Below are positions 15,633-24,181 of a DNA stretch of 64,000 bases, piece after piece. A model generated the notes under the pieces. That model had not been told where the DNA came from and did no database searches. It saw only the letters and a list, made by a program, of their open reading frames with translations. The DNA is from an uncultured Collinsella sp. (GTDB taxonomy: Bacteria; Actinomycetota; Coriobacteriia; Coriobacteriales; Coriobacteriaceae). Numbering within the stretch: position 1 is the stretch's first letter; every line of letters starts with the position of its first letter. A program made the position numbers and the translations under genes. The DNA lies in NCBI GenBank assembly GCA_905199225.1, contig CAJKFS010000002.1, forward strand, positions 38,138 to 102,137, written 5' to 3'.

Positions 15633-18053
15633 ATGGCCAAGGGATTTTGGGGAAATGCGAGCGGCCCCGACGCGAAGATGTACGCCTACGTCGAGTTCCG
15701 AACCTCCGCGCAGGAGGAGGGCCGCGCATGGGTCCAGTACAAGCGGAGCTGCTACGTCGACAGCGGCAACTTCGGCGGCACCATCGTGGACACCTCGTGG
15801 GGCGGGCGCCTGCGGCTGTACGGCACGGGATGGTACGGCGACAGCGGATGGCAGGACTACGGCTGGGTCGGCTACGGCGGCAGCGCGCACGTGAGCGCGT
15901 CCGTGTGGTACCTGGGCTGGTCCAACACCCATTACAACAGCTCCGTGGACGCATGGTACAGCCCGGACGTGCCGACGTGGAAGCCCAACAACGTCATGAG
16001 CCAGGTAGCCGTCCTCCGAAGCGACGGAACGGTGCTCGTGACATGGCGCAGCAACACGACCGACGCGCGGCCGTATGACGGCGTGTACGTCGACGTGTCC
16101 GTGGACGACGGCGAGTACGAGCTGGCCGAGGACTGCGGCGGAGACGTCACGGCGTACACGTACCAGGCGGAGCCGAACCGCCTGTACAAGTTCCGAGTGC
16201 TGCCGCACAACAGCGCGGGGAATGCCCCCGCGCACCAGTACACGAACGCAGTGGCAACGACGCCGAACGCGCCGAAGTCCGCGAGCGTGGCGCGCGATTC
16301 CGACACGCAGAACACGCTGTCCATCGTGCCGGGAAGCCCATGCGCCGGCCTGTACCTGGCGCACGACGTGCAGCGCCAGATGGACGGCGGCGCATGGTCG
16401 GACTTCGGCGCCATCGAGGCGGCGGGCAGCACGAAGGTTGACCGCTCGACGAGCGCGAACCATTCGTGGCGATACCGCGTGAGAAGCCGCAACGCCGCGG
16501 GCGCTTCAGCGTGGGTCGAGACCGGCACCGTCTACAACACCCCGTGCGCTCCGGGCAAGCCGAAGATGGCCCGCGTGTCCGACACCAAGGTGAAGGGCGT
16601 CTTCGAGAACGGGGCGAACACCGCAACGGGCACCGAGATAGAGCGAAGCCCGGACTTGGAAACGTGGACGGCGGTCCGTACCACGCAGGGCAAGGCGACG
16701 GACTTCGAGGACGACCCCGGGGGTGGCACGTGGTACTACCGCGCTCGCAATGTATGCGGAGACCTCGCGAGCGCATGGGTCGAGTCGGACGGCATCGTGA
16801 CCATCTGCGCGCCCGCGGCCCCCACGATCACGTCGCCATCAAGCTCGCAGGTCATCCCGAAGACGCAGGCGAGCATAACGGTAGCGTGGCGCCACAACCC
16901 CATCGACGGCTCGGCGCAGACGGCGGCCCAGTGGCGATGGAGCACGGACGGCGGCGCGACGTGGCATGTGGCGGACGTGAACGGCGGCGCGTCCTCCGCC
17001 TCTTTGGATAACTCGTTCGCGGTCAACGCCAAGCTGACCGTGCAGGCCCGCACCAAGGGCGCCCATGCGGACTTCGGCCCGTGGTCGGTCGCCGTATCGA
17101 CGTACGTGCGGCAGGTGCCGACGGTGACAATCGAGCAGCCCGCCGACGGCTTCGCCATCGAGAACACGCCCGTGCACGTGCTAGTTCGATACAGCGACCC
17201 GAGCGGCAAGCTGGCGGCTGGCACCCTGACCGTGCGCGACGCGGACGGCGCGGCCGTGTTCTCGCGAGACCTCATGGACGGCTTGGAGTTCGACGTTCGC
17301 AGCGGCGAGTGGCTGCCGCGCGACGGGGCCGCCTACACGCTTGAGGCGTCCGTGCGCTCAAGCTCCACGCTGCAGGCCAGAGCCTCGCGCGCGGTGTCGG
17401 TGTCGTACGTGCTGCCGTCGACGGCAGTCGCGGACGCCGTGCCGGACCCGTCCACGGGCTATGTCGCGGTAACGCTGCGCGAGGGCCGCACCGACGCCGC
17501 CGTGGCCATGAAGACGTGCAGCCTGTGGCGCAACGTCGGCGGTGTGCGCACCCTGCTCGCGGAGGACCTGCACGACGGCTCCACGGTGTTGGACCGATAC
17601 GCCCCGCTGAACACGGACTACAGCTACGAGACGGCCAGCTTCGCCGACTCCGGCGCCGTGAGCGAGGCCAGCTACCCCGGCCGCATCGGGTCGCCGCTGC
17701 TGTTCGTGTACTGGTCCGGCGGCATCGCCAGCGGCATGTACGCGCCTGGCGACGAGTTCAGCGTGGAGCCCAGCTTCTCGACGTACCAGATTGCCGGCAA
17801 GCGCTATCCGGTCGTCGTGTCGAGCGAGAACGTGGAGGAGCCGCACGACATGACCGTGAGGCTCAAGAGCAGGGAGGAGGCCATGCGTTTCTACGAGGCG
17901 GTGCGCAGCTGCGAGCCGATGGTGTTCAAGACGCTGTACGGCTTCGTGTTCCACGGCGTGGCCAAGGCGTCGTTCACGCCATCGCTGGGCAACGCGGAGC
18001 AAGCGTGGGACGTGTCCCTCAACGTGACGAGGACGGACGGTGATGCCCTGTGA
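15633..18053 (+). CDS. Tail protein with fibronectin III-like repeats and distal-tail-like C-terminus
   Basis: An 806-residue protein directly after the tape measure. The N-terminus (about 1-110) is Trp/Tyr/Gly-rich. Residues about 115-520 are repeated fibronectin type III-like units (APKSASVARDSDTQNTLSI; APGKPKMARVSDTKVKGVF; VTIEQPADGFAIENTPV). The last 100 residues, with YQIAGKRYPVVVSSENVEEPHDMTVRLKSREE, resemble a distal tail attachment domain. Probably a distal tail or hub-anchored adhesin. The stop overlaps the next GTG start. Confidence 0.7.
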   Translation: MAKGFWGNASGPDAKMYAYVEFRTSAQEEGRAWVQYKRSCYVDSGNFGGTIVDTSWGGRLRLYGTGWYGDSGWQDYGWVGYGGSAHVSASVWYLGWSNTHYNSSVDAWYSPDVPTWKPNNVMSQVAVLRSDGTVLVTWRSNTTDARPYDGVYVDVSVDDGEYELAEDCGGDVTAYTYQAEPNRLYKFRVLPHNSAGNAPAHQYTNAVATTPNAPKSASVARDSDTQNTLSIVPGSPCAGLYLAHDVQRQMDGGAWSDFGAIEAAGSTKVDRSTSANHSWRYRVRSRNAAGASAWVETGTVYNTPCAPGKPKMARVSDTKVKGVFENGANTATGTEIERSPDLETWTAVRTTQGKATDFEDDPGGGTWYYRARNVCGDLASAWVESDGIVTICAPAAPTITSPSSSQVIPKTQASITVAWRHNPIDGSAQTAAQWRWSTDGGATWHVADVNGGASSASLDNSFAVNAKLTVQARTKGAHADFGPWSVAVSTYVRQVPTVTIEQPADGFAIENTPVHVLVRYSDPSGKLAAGTLTVRDADGAAVFSRDLMDGLEFDVRSGEWLPRDGAAYTLEASVRSSSTLQARASRAVSVSYVLPSTAVADAVPDPSTGYVAVTLREGRTDAAVAMKTCSLWRNVGGVRTLLAEDLHDGSTVLDRYAPLNTDYSYETASFADSGAVSEASYPGRIGSPLLFVYWSGGIASGMYAPGDEFSVEPSFSTYQIAGKRYPVVVSSENVEEPHDMTVRLKSREEAMRFYEAVRSCEPMVFKTLYGFVFHGVAKASFTPSLGNAEQAWDVSLNVTRTDGDAL

Positions 18054-19165
18054 GGTGGGACGGCAGCAGATACAAGGAGCGCTGGACGTTTAGGCGCGTG
18101 AAGTGGCCGAGCATGGAGGAGGCCGAGGACTACTGGCAGATCACCGGCGGCAAGTCGTCCGAGAGCATGTTCAAGGAGCTGAAAGTCACCGGCTCCATCG
18201 ACTTCGAGGGCGCGGCGGTGCCCGACGAGTCCGACGCCATCCGCGTTTACTACGGTTTCACGAACCAGTGGGGCGAGCGCTGGGAGGGGCCGGTGGCCAC
18301 GGGCTTTTTGGAGGTCGGGGAGACGAGCCTGGAGGGCGCGCTCGTGAGCGGCAGCGCAGACCTGGCGGGCATGCTCACGGTGGCCACGTGCGGCCCTGGG
18401 TGCCCGCTCACGCTGCCCGCCGGCACCAAGGCCGTCGAGACGGCGGCGGGGCACCTGCGGGCGCTCGGCCTGCCCGTCGACGCCGCGCCGTCCTCGTACC
18501 GGCTGTCCGGCCCCCACACGTTCGAGCGCGACGAGAGCTGGCTGGACATCGCCAACTGGCTGCTGTCGGCGGCGGGCTTCGGCAGCGCCACCACCGACGC
18601 ATGGGGAACCGTGCAGATGCAGCCGTACGTCGAGCCGACCGAGCGCGAGGCGACCTGGACGTTCCCGGACGACGGCACGGGCTTCTCGTTCCCCGCCATC
18701 AAGGCCAAGGACAACAGGGCGGACACGCCCAACGTGGTGCGCCTGTGGTACGAGGACGACTCGGTGGGCCTGTTCGCCGAGGCGCGCAACGACGACCCGC
18801 GCAGCGAGGCGAGCACCACGGTGCGCCGCCGCGAGCATCAGCTGGACGACGAGGTCACCGAGCTGTCCGGCGACACGCCCGAGAAGATGCTGGCGGCGCT
18901 CAAGGCGCTGGCCGAGAAGAAGCTGGCGGACAACTCCACGCGCATCGAGTACGTGACGGTGCCCGGGCTGTTCGTCCCGGCGCAGGTCGGGGAGTGCGGG
19001 CTGGTCGACTACGAGCGCTCGGGCAAGAGGTTCACGGGCGGCATCACCGCCAAGGAGGTGGACTTCGGCCTGGGCGGCGAGACGACCATCACCATGCGCC
19101 GCCTGCTTCGGCCGGACTTCAAGGTGACGACGAGCGGGAAGGTGGCTTGGCATGTCGACAAATAG
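18050..19165 (+). CDS. Tail hub / baseplate protein
   Basis: A 371-residue protein starting at GTG 18050 within a GTGA overlap. Several beta-rich segments and an ERDESWLDIANWLLSAAGFG motif like those of tail-hub (gp27/gp44-type) proteins. Position between the distal tail protein and the small baseplate gene supports a hub role. No hydrolase motif is visible, so the tail lysin function, if any, lies elsewhere. Confidence 0.6.
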   Translation: MRWDGSRYKERWTFRRVKWPSMEEAEDYWQITGGKSSESMFKELKVTGSIDFEGAAVPDESDAIRVYYGFTNQWGERWEGPVATGFLEVGETSLEGALVSGSADLAGMLTVATCGPGCPLTLPAGTKAVETAAGHLRALGLPVDAAPSSYRLSGPHTFERDESWLDIANWLLSAAGFGSATTDAWGTVQMQPYVEPTEREATWTFPDDGTGFSFPAIKAKDNRADTPNVVRLWYEDDSVGLFAEARNDDPRSEASTTVRRREHQLDDEVTELSGDTPEKMLAALKALAEKKLADNSTRIEYVTVPGLFVPAQVGECGLVDYERSGKRFTGGITAKEVDFGLGGETTITMRRLLRPDFKVTTSGKVAWHVDK

Positions 19166-19400
19166 CGGCGAGCTGGCGGACGAGCTGGCGCGCGCCCTAT
19201 GGCCGGAGGCGGCTCCGCGCGAGTACCACACGAGGGCGCCCGTGCGCTCCGTGTCCGGCGGCACGGTCAACGTGCTGCTGCAAGGGGCCGACGAGCCGAC
19301 GCCGTGCGCGAAGCTGTCCGGCGTCTCCGTGAAGGCCGGCGATATAGCGCTGGTGCTGATGCTGCCGAGCGGCGGCATCGTGATAGGAACCATCGGGTGA
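19152..19400 (+). CDS. Small baseplate protein
   Basis: An 82-residue protein overlapping the hub gene by 14 bases. Ends in a beta-rich, OB-like segment (VKAGDIALVLMLPSGGIVIGTIG), which suits small baseplate or hub-spike proteins. No closer family was recognised. Confidence 0.55.
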   Translation: MSTNSGELADELARALWPEAAPREYHTRAPVRSVSGGTVNVLLQGADEPTPCAKLSGVSVKAGDIALVLMLPSGGIVIGTIG

Positions 19401-19413
19401 GAGAGGAGAAGAG

Positions 19414-20094
19414 ATGAGGGAGATCATCGTGCTGGACCTTCAGAAGACCAGCACGCAGTTCATGCCCGTGGTCTGCCTGCGCGCCAGGCGCGGCGACTCG
19501 CGAAGCCTGGAGCGCACGTTCCAGCTGCTCGACGGCGGCGAACCCGTGAACCTGGCCGCCTGCACCGTGTCGTTCATGGCGGAGAACGCAGGCGGCCGCC
19601 CCATTATGGAGGAGGTGACCGTCAAGGACCAATCGGGGCAGTTCACGTACCGCTTCCCCGACGCAGTTGCGGCCGTGCGCGGCTCCATCACCATGGCGTA
19701 CTTCCGCGTGGTGGGACAGGACTTCACAGGTTCCACGAACAGCCTGCGCATCGAGGTGCTGGACAACGTGGACCTGACCGACGCCGTCACCGGCGCGTAC
19801 GTGCCCATGCTGGACCGCATCATCGAGCAGTCCCAGGAGATGGCGGCCAACGCCGACGAGATCACGCGCCAGGCGACCGCCGCCATCAACTCCTGCACGG
19901 CCATCACGGAGAAGGCCACGGCGCAGGAGCAGGCGCGCGTCGAGGAGGAGGCGCGGCGCGTGGTGGCAGAGGCCGACCGCGCGAGCAACTACAGCCAGAA
20001 GATGGCCGAGTGGGAGAAGGCCGTGCTCGGCTTGACCAACGGCATCTGCGTCAACGACAAGGGCCAGCTGTGCGTGGCCGTAGCGAAGGGATAG
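19414..20094 (+). CDS. Baseplate upper protein (BppU-like)
   Basis: A 226-residue protein. Residues 1 to about 125 resemble the BppU N-terminal domain: DTRSLERTFQLL-like GDSRSLERTFQLLDGGEPVN, and VEVLDNVDLTDAV before the linker. Residues about 125-200 are a coiled coil that would trimerise (AAINSCTAITEKATAQEQARVEEEARR). It would attach the receptor-binding protein encoded next (four bases downstream), which is the DGR target. Confidence 0.75.
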   Translation: MREIIVLDLQKTSTQFMPVVCLRARRGDSRSLERTFQLLDGGEPVNLAACTVSFMAENAGGRPIMEEVTVKDQSGQFTYRFPDAVAAVRGSITMAYFRVVGQDFTGSTNSLRIEVLDNVDLTDAVTGAYVPMLDRIIEQSQEMAANADEITRQATAAINSCTAITEKATAQEQARVEEEARRVVAEADRASNYSQKMAEWEKAVLGLTNGICVNDKGQLCVAVAKG

Positions 20095-20098
20095 AGAC

Positions 20099-21310
20099 AT
20101 GGCAGACAGCGAAGTGAAGTACCCCATCATCACAGACGACACGGGCCGCGCCATCGCGGGCGCGCTGCAGGCGATGGCGCACGGCAAGGTGGCCGAGCTG
20201 AAGACCGACTGGGACGGGCTGGCGCGCATGAGCCGCGACGGCCTGGCGCCCTACGTGCTCGGCATCGGAGACCAGATCACCTCCAAGTGGACCGACCCGG
20301 ACGGCGGCACCGCCTACGACGTGGCCAACGACGTGTGCCACTTCCCCGCCGAGCTGGAACTGCAGGACGGCGAGAAGCTGCCCGGCACCATCCTGCAGTG
20401 GCACTACGCCCTGCCCTTCGGCACGCAGTTCGACCAGAAGGAGGCCTTCTGGTACTGCGAGGCCGCGCTGGCCGCGGGCACCTACAACCTGACCATGGGC
20501 GCCTCGTGGGGCACCAACGTGGTCAAGGGCAAGACCTACCAGTTCACGCTCACCAAGGACGTGCCCAAGGGCGGCGTGCTGGCCGGCATGGAGTACGCGC
20601 CCGACCGCGACCCGGGCACGTGGCAGGTCAAGTCCTACAAGACCGTGAGCGACGCGGACCCCATCGAGACGGTGGGCATGAGCGAAGGCGCGCAGGGCAC
20701 GAGCCTGGGCACCATCGGCACCAAGCCGGACGGCAACATGAACAGCATCTACCGCTGCGCGTACGGCTACAATCGCTGGAGCCAGTCCGCGCTGCGCCAG
20801 TACCTCAACGGCAAGGGCACGAACTGGTGGAAGCCTCAGAACAAGTGGGACCGCCCGCCGGAGTACGTCGGCAAGCGCGGCTTCCTGGACGGCATCCCCG
20901 AGGCCGAGCTGGCCGTCATGCGCCGCGTGAAGGTCGTCACCGGCGTGCCCTACTGCGAGGAGGGCACCGACAGCGAGCCGGTGCTGGACACCACCTACGA
21001 CCTCGTGTTCCTGCCGAGCATGGAGGAGCACTTCCTGGCGCTCGGCGAGTCCGGCATGAAGGGCAAGGAGGGCGAGGCGTGGGAGTACTGGGCGCGCGTC
21101 GCGCAGTCCCCGGCGCCGCTGGCGCTGTGGCAGACGTGGCCGCAGCTGATCACGTACGCCATCAACAGCAAGACCAGTCCACAGGGCGTCTGGACGCGTT
21201 CCGCTCTTCGCAACTACGGCCACTACGCGTTCCGCGTGACCCCGTCGGGCGGCGTCGGCAACAACTACGCGCAGAACGCGCCGCGCTGTGCTCCCGCCCG
21301 CGCCATCTAG
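20099..21310 (+). CDS. Receptor-binding/tail adhesin, DGR target protein
   Basis: A 403-residue protein. The N-terminal part (1 to about 200) is a beta-rich phage domain. Residues about 200-403 resemble the C-type-lectin/FGE-like fold used by DGR targets (GYNRWSQSALRQYLNG; AINSKTSPQGVWTRSALRN; final YAQNAPRCAPARAI). The last 41 residues are the variable region. Codons there differ from the template repeat mainly at adenines, so residues at AAC-type codons (Asn in the template) become Ser, Leu, Tyr, His, Gly and others. This would alter the ligand-binding surface and host range. It is read in the same frame as the template copy. Confidence 0.85.
   Translation: MADSEVKYPIITDDTGRAIAGALQAMAHGKVAELKTDWDGLARMSRDGLAPYVLGIGDQITSKWTDPDGGTAYDVANDVCHFPAELELQDGEKLPGTILQWHYALPFGTQFDQKEAFWYCEAALAAGTYNLTMGASWGTNVVKGKTYQFTLTKDVPKGGVLAGMEYAPDRDPGTWQVKSYKTVSDADPIETVGMSEGAQGTSLGTIGTKPDGNMNSIYRCAYGYNRWSQSALRQYLNGKGTNWWKPQNKWDRPPEYVGKRGFLDGIPEAELAVMRRVKVVTGVPYCEEGTDSEPVLDTTYDLVFLPSMEEHFLALGESGMKGKEGEAWEYWARVAQSPAPLALWQTWPQLITYAINSKTSPQGVWTRSALRNYGHYAFRVTPSGGVGNNYAQNAPRCAPARAI
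21181..21304 (+). repeat. DGR variable region (VR)
   Basis: The 3' end of the target gene. It aligns without gaps to 21801-21924 at a constant offset of 620 bases. I count 21 differences, 19 at positions where the template has A. The other two are T in the template (G and C here). The shared GC-rich end GCGCAGAACGCG...GCTGTGCTCCC would be the initiation-of-mutagenic-homing segment. Confidence 0.95.
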
Positions 21311-21326
21311 CCATCGATGCCAATCC

Positions 21327-21348
21327 GGGGCGGGCCACCGCCCGCCCC
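21327..21348 (+). other. Hairpin downstream of VR
   Basis: Perfect 9-bp stem GGGGCGGGC / GCCCGCCCC with a 4-base loop (CACC), 23 bases after the end of VR. DGR targets often carry such a hairpin or cruciform just past VR that increases homing. The template copy lacks it at the matching place. It could also slow or end transcription after the target gene. Confidence 0.7.
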
Positions 21349-21370
21349 ACTGTTCGAAAAGGAGGCCGCT

Positions 21371-21781
21371 TTGTCGGTACCTAAAAGGTTGAGGAAGAAA
21401 AGCAAGCTCGAAGTGTTCGTGAACGCCTGCGACCTCGTGGAGTACGTGCTGAAGATCACGGCGAACGAGAAGGTGTTCAAGCCGGAGCAGTCCGCCGTCA
21501 CGGACAAGATAAAGGCGGCGGCGCTCGACATAGCGCGCTTCATATGGTGCGCCAACAACATCCGCGTGCGCCAGGACGCGCAGCTGTACGCCGAGCGGCG
21601 CCGCCTGCAGGACATGGCCATGACGTGCTGCCGCGAGCTGCTTTTCCTCATCGACCTCGCATGGGACGTCATGCACCTGTCTGAGCGCCGAGCCGTCTAC
21701 TGGGTCGGCAAGACAATTGACCTGCGAGACGAGATAGCCGCATGGAGGGCATCCGACGCCAAGAGATACGGGCGTCTGTGA
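21371..21781 (+). CDS. avd: DGR accessory variability determinant (Avd-like)
   Basis: A 136-residue protein in the avd position between VR and TR. Start TTG 21371 is chosen because AAAGGAGG lies six bases upstream. The upstream ATG at 21317 would translate the VR hairpin. All-helical four-helix-bundle sequence with many positive charges (KRLRKKSK, RRRLQDM), as in Avd/S23-like proteins that bind the reverse transcriptase and the RNA template. Its last codon overlaps a GTG (GTGA) in the RT frame. Confidence 0.75.
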   Translation: MSVPKRLRKKSKLEVFVNACDLVEYVLKITANEKVFKPEQSAVTDKIKAAALDIARFIWCANNIRVRQDAQLYAERRRLQDMAMTCCRELLFLIDLAWDVMHLSERRAVYWVGKTIDLRDEIAAWRASDAKRYGRL

Positions 21782-23121
21782 TAGCCGGGGCCGCGGCTGA
21801 ACAGAACGTCTGGACGCGTTCCGCTAATCGCAACAACGGCAACAACACGTTCATCGTGAACACGTCGGGCAACGTCAACAACAACAACGCGCAGAACGCG
21901 CTGCGCTGTGCTCCCGACCGAACCGGCGAAAGCCCCACCGAAGCCTGCGGCGCAGCCGCGGAGCGGGGCGAAACCGGCGCGGGGAGCCGCGACCCCGAGC
22001 CCGAGAGGGCCGAACAACGCCGGGGCGACGCCGACGCGGCTGGAACGCGGGCGGCTATCGCGCGCCCCGGACCCACACCAGAACTGGAACCCGGCGAGCT
22101 GAACGGCGTCGTCGGGTTCCTCGCTTTGAGGGAGAGCGCGAAGAAGTGCCGGCGCGGCGTCATATGGAAGGCCAGCGCCGCCAGCTACATGCTGAACCTG
22201 TCAGAGCGCACGCTGGCCATGAGCCGCAAGCTGCAGGCGGGCACGTTTCGCTGCGGCAAGACGCGAGAGTTCGATATAACGAGGCCGAAGCGCCGCACCA
22301 TCGTGAGCGTGGGCTTCGCCGACCGAGTGTTCCAGCGCAGCCTCAACGACAACAGCATCTACCCCCGCATGGTGCGCGGCTTCATATCGGACAACGCGGC
22401 ATGCCGGAAGGGCAAGGGCACCGACTACGCCCGCGAGCGCTTGAAGGAGTTCATGCGCCGCCACTACCGCAAGAACGGGCCGAACGGCTGGGTATGCCAG
22501 ATGGACGTGGCGGGCTACTACCCGAACATGCGGCACGAGACGGCCGAAGCGGCGTTCGCCCGCAAGCTGCCGCCGGAGATCATGACCATGGCCAGGGCCG
22601 TCATGCGCAACCAGTACCCGGGCGAGGTCGGGTACAACCCAGGCAGCCAGATGATACAGATCGCGGGCATCAGCGTGCTGGACCCGCTGGACCACATGGC
22701 CAAGGACCTCATGGGCATCAGGAACTACATCAGGTACATGGACGACGCCGTGGCCATCCTGCCCACCCGCGAGGAGGCCGAGCGCGCCCTGGAAGCGTTC
22801 GGCGACACCCTGCATAACCTGGGTTTCGAGCTGAACCCGAAGAAATCGCGCGTGTACCCGTTGCGGGACGGCGTGCCGTTCCTGGGCTTCGACTTCCACC
22901 TGACCGACACGGGGAAGGCCCTCATGTTCGTCAAGCCGTCGAACGTCAAGGACATGCGCCGCCGCATAGCGAAGATGGCGAGGCTGAGTCGCAACGGCCG
23001 CATCATGCGCGCCGAGGTCGACGAGAGCTACCGAGCATGGCGCAACCACGCGGGCAAGGGCGATAGCTTCAGGCTCATCAGGCGCTGCGACGCCTGGTAC
23101 AAGGGACTATGGAAGGAGTAG
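21742..23121 (+). CDS. DGR reverse transcriptase
   Basis: The open frame gives 459 residues from ATG 21742. GTG 21778, overlapping the avd stop, is an alternative. Residues 1 to about 120 include the TR-encoded peptide and a Pro/Glu/Arg-rich linker, so the true N-terminus is uncertain. The RT domain runs from about residue 125 (ALRESAKKCRRGVIWKAS) and has VCQMDVAGYYPNM, the Gln-containing PGSQMIQIAGISVLDPLDH region, the catalytic IRYMDDAVAI (Asp334, Asp335) and LNPKKSRVYPLRDGVPFLGF. The enzyme would copy TR RNA with errors at adenines and deliver the cDNA to VR. The core, about 330 residues, matches DGR RT length. Confidence 0.9.
   Translation: MEGIRRQEIRASVIAGAAAEQNVWTRSANRNNGNNTFIVNTSGNVNNNNAQNALRCAPDRTGESPTEACGAAAERGETGAGSRDPEPERAEQRRGDADAAGTRAAIARPGPTPELEPGELNGVVGFLALRESAKKCRRGVIWKASAASYMLNLSERTLAMSRKLQAGTFRCGKTREFDITRPKRRTIVSVGFADRVFQRSLNDNSIYPRMVRGFISDNAACRKGKGTDYARERLKEFMRRHYRKNGPNGWVCQMDVAGYYPNMRHETAEAAFARKLPPEIMTMARAVMRNQYPGEVGYNPGSQMIQIAGISVLDPLDHMAKDLMGIRNYIRYMDDAVAILPTREEAERALEAFGDTLHNLGFELNPKKSRVYPLRDGVPFLGFDFHLTDTGKALMFVKPSNVKDMRRRIAKMARLSRNGRIMRAEVDESYRAWRNHAGKGDSFRLIRRCDAWYKGLWKE
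21801..21924 (+). repeat. DGR template repeat (TR)
   Basis: Copy of VR rich in AAC codons (CAACAACGGCAACAACACG and similar), as expected for an adenine-mutagenesis template. It lies after avd and before the RT core, the BPP-1 order. The TR falls inside the open frame extending upstream of the RT domain and is in the same frame as VR, so it may be translated if the RT starts at 21742 or 21778. Confidence 0.95.
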
Positions 23122-23124
23122 CCG

Positions 23125-23295
23125 ATGCTGAACATCAAGAAGGCCCCGGACGACCTGGCCGCCGCGCGCGAGCAGGAGAACCTGGCCAGCCGCATCGAGC
23201 GCCAGGAAGCGCTGACCGAGCTGGTGGCGGCCTGCGCGGACGTGGAGCTGCCGGGCGACGATGAGGACGAGACCGCACCCGGGGAGGTGGAGTAG
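23125..23295 (+). CDS. Small acidic phage protein
   Basis: A 56-residue protein behind GGAAGGAG with ATG 23125. Helical with Glu-rich segments (AAREQENLASRIERQEALTE) and an acidic tail (DDEDETAPGEVE). Lies between the RT and the XkdX-like gene. No family was recognised; small proteins here are often tail-fibre-adjacent. Confidence 0.6.
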   Translation: MLNIKKAPDDLAAAREQENLASRIERQEALTELVAACADVELPGDDEDETAPGEVE

Positions 23296-23445
23296 GTGGC
23301 CGTGAAGCTGAGCCGATACGCCCAACGCGTCCAGAAATGGTACCTGGCGGGCTTCTACAACGACGAGAGCCTGGAGCAGCTGCTGCAGGCGGGCAAGATC
23401 ACCAAGAAGGAGATGGAGGCCATCAAGGCGTCCAAGAAGGAGTAG
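23296..23445 (+). CDS. XkdX-family protein
   Basis: A 49-residue protein starting at GTG 23296, directly after the previous stop. The sequence VQKWYLAGFYNDESLEQLLQAGKITKKE matches the XkdX pattern (WY-G-Y---L---V--G-IT--E), short proteins found between tail fibre and holin genes in Bacillus-type siphophages. Role unknown. Confidence 0.75.
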   Translation: MAVKLSRYAQRVQKWYLAGFYNDESLEQLLQAGKITKKEMEAIKASKKE

Positions 23446-23447
23446 GC

Positions 23448-23861
23448 GTGAAAATTCTGGAGCTGTTCGCGCCGTACGGCCCGGGGTGGCTGGGCGGCGT
23501 GCTCCTGGCGCTCATATTGTTCTACTTCGGCCGACAGTTTTTGGAGGAGTTCAGGAAGCAGAACGAGCGCAAGGCCGGCCTGGACGTGAAGCGCGAGGAG
23601 CGCAAGCAGGCCGAGGTTGCCGAGCGCGCGCAGCGCGACCGCGAGCGCTCGCAGATGGAGGGCCGCATCGCCGCGCAGATGGAGCGCAGCAACTCGCTCA
23701 TGGAGGCCATGAAGACGCTCATGGAGTCCGTGGCCACATCCAACGAGGTGCTGCACGCCGACCTCGCCAACAGCCAGGCGCGCAGCCAGGGCATGGCGGC
23801 CAAGGTGGACCATATCTGCGACCGCGTGGACCTGCTGTACGACAAGGAAGCAAGCAACTAA
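23448..23861 (+). CDS. Membrane-anchored coiled-coil protein, lysis module
   Basis: A 137-residue protein starting GTG 23448. One N-terminal membrane span (GWLGGVLLALILFYFG, about 12-28) followed by a long charged coiled coil (about 35-125). Placed before the holin. The layout recalls XhlA-like haemolysin/holin-accessory proteins that help localise lysis proteins. Exact family not certain. Confidence 0.6.
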   Translation: MKILELFAPYGPGWLGGVLLALILFYFGRQFLEEFRKQNERKAGLDVKREERKQAEVAERAQRDRERSQMEGRIAAQMERSNSLMEAMKTLMESVATSNEVLHADLANSQARSQGMAAKVDHICDRVDLLYDKEASN

Positions 23862-23872
23862 AGGAGAGAATC

Positions 23873-24178
23873 ATGACAATCATGCAAGCCGGGGCGGCCA
23901 TCGTGCTGTCCCTCGTCGTGCCGTTCGCGGTACAGCTTATCAAGACCGAGGCAATGACCGGCAAAGCGGCGCGCGTCCTGGCGCTGGCGTGCTCGCTCCT
24001 GGCGGGCGTCGTGACCGGCCTGGTGGGCGGAGTGCCCGCAGACCCGGGCGCGTGGGTTACGTGCGCATTCGCCGTCGTCGGCGGCGTGCAGGCGGCCTAC
24101 ACGCTGTTCAAGTCCGTGGGCATCACATCCAAGTGGCTCGACGCCCTGCTGGGCGTGACCGTGGGCGGGAAGGAGTAG
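23873..24178 (+). CDS. Holin-like membrane protein
   Basis: A 101-residue protein with AAAGGAGAGAATC before ATG 23873. Three probable membrane segments (AAIVLSLVVPFAVQLI; VLALACSLLAGVVTGLVGG; WVTCAFAVVGGVQAAYTLF) and a short charged C-terminus. Size, topology and position immediately before the endolysin fit a holin that opens the membrane at the end of the lytic cycle. Confidence 0.75.
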   Translation: MTIMQAGAAIVLSLVVPFAVQLIKTEAMTGKAARVLALACSLLAGVVTGLVGGVPADPGAWVTCAFAVVGGVQAAYTLFKSVGITSKWLDALLGVTVGGKE

Positions 24179-24181
24179 GAG

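Noticed and set aside
12593..16463. Long minus-strand open frames opposite the tape measure and tail genes
   Set aside because: Same reason: GC-rich antisense frames with repetitive composition, no ribosome sites, contradicted by the strong plus-strand tail genes.
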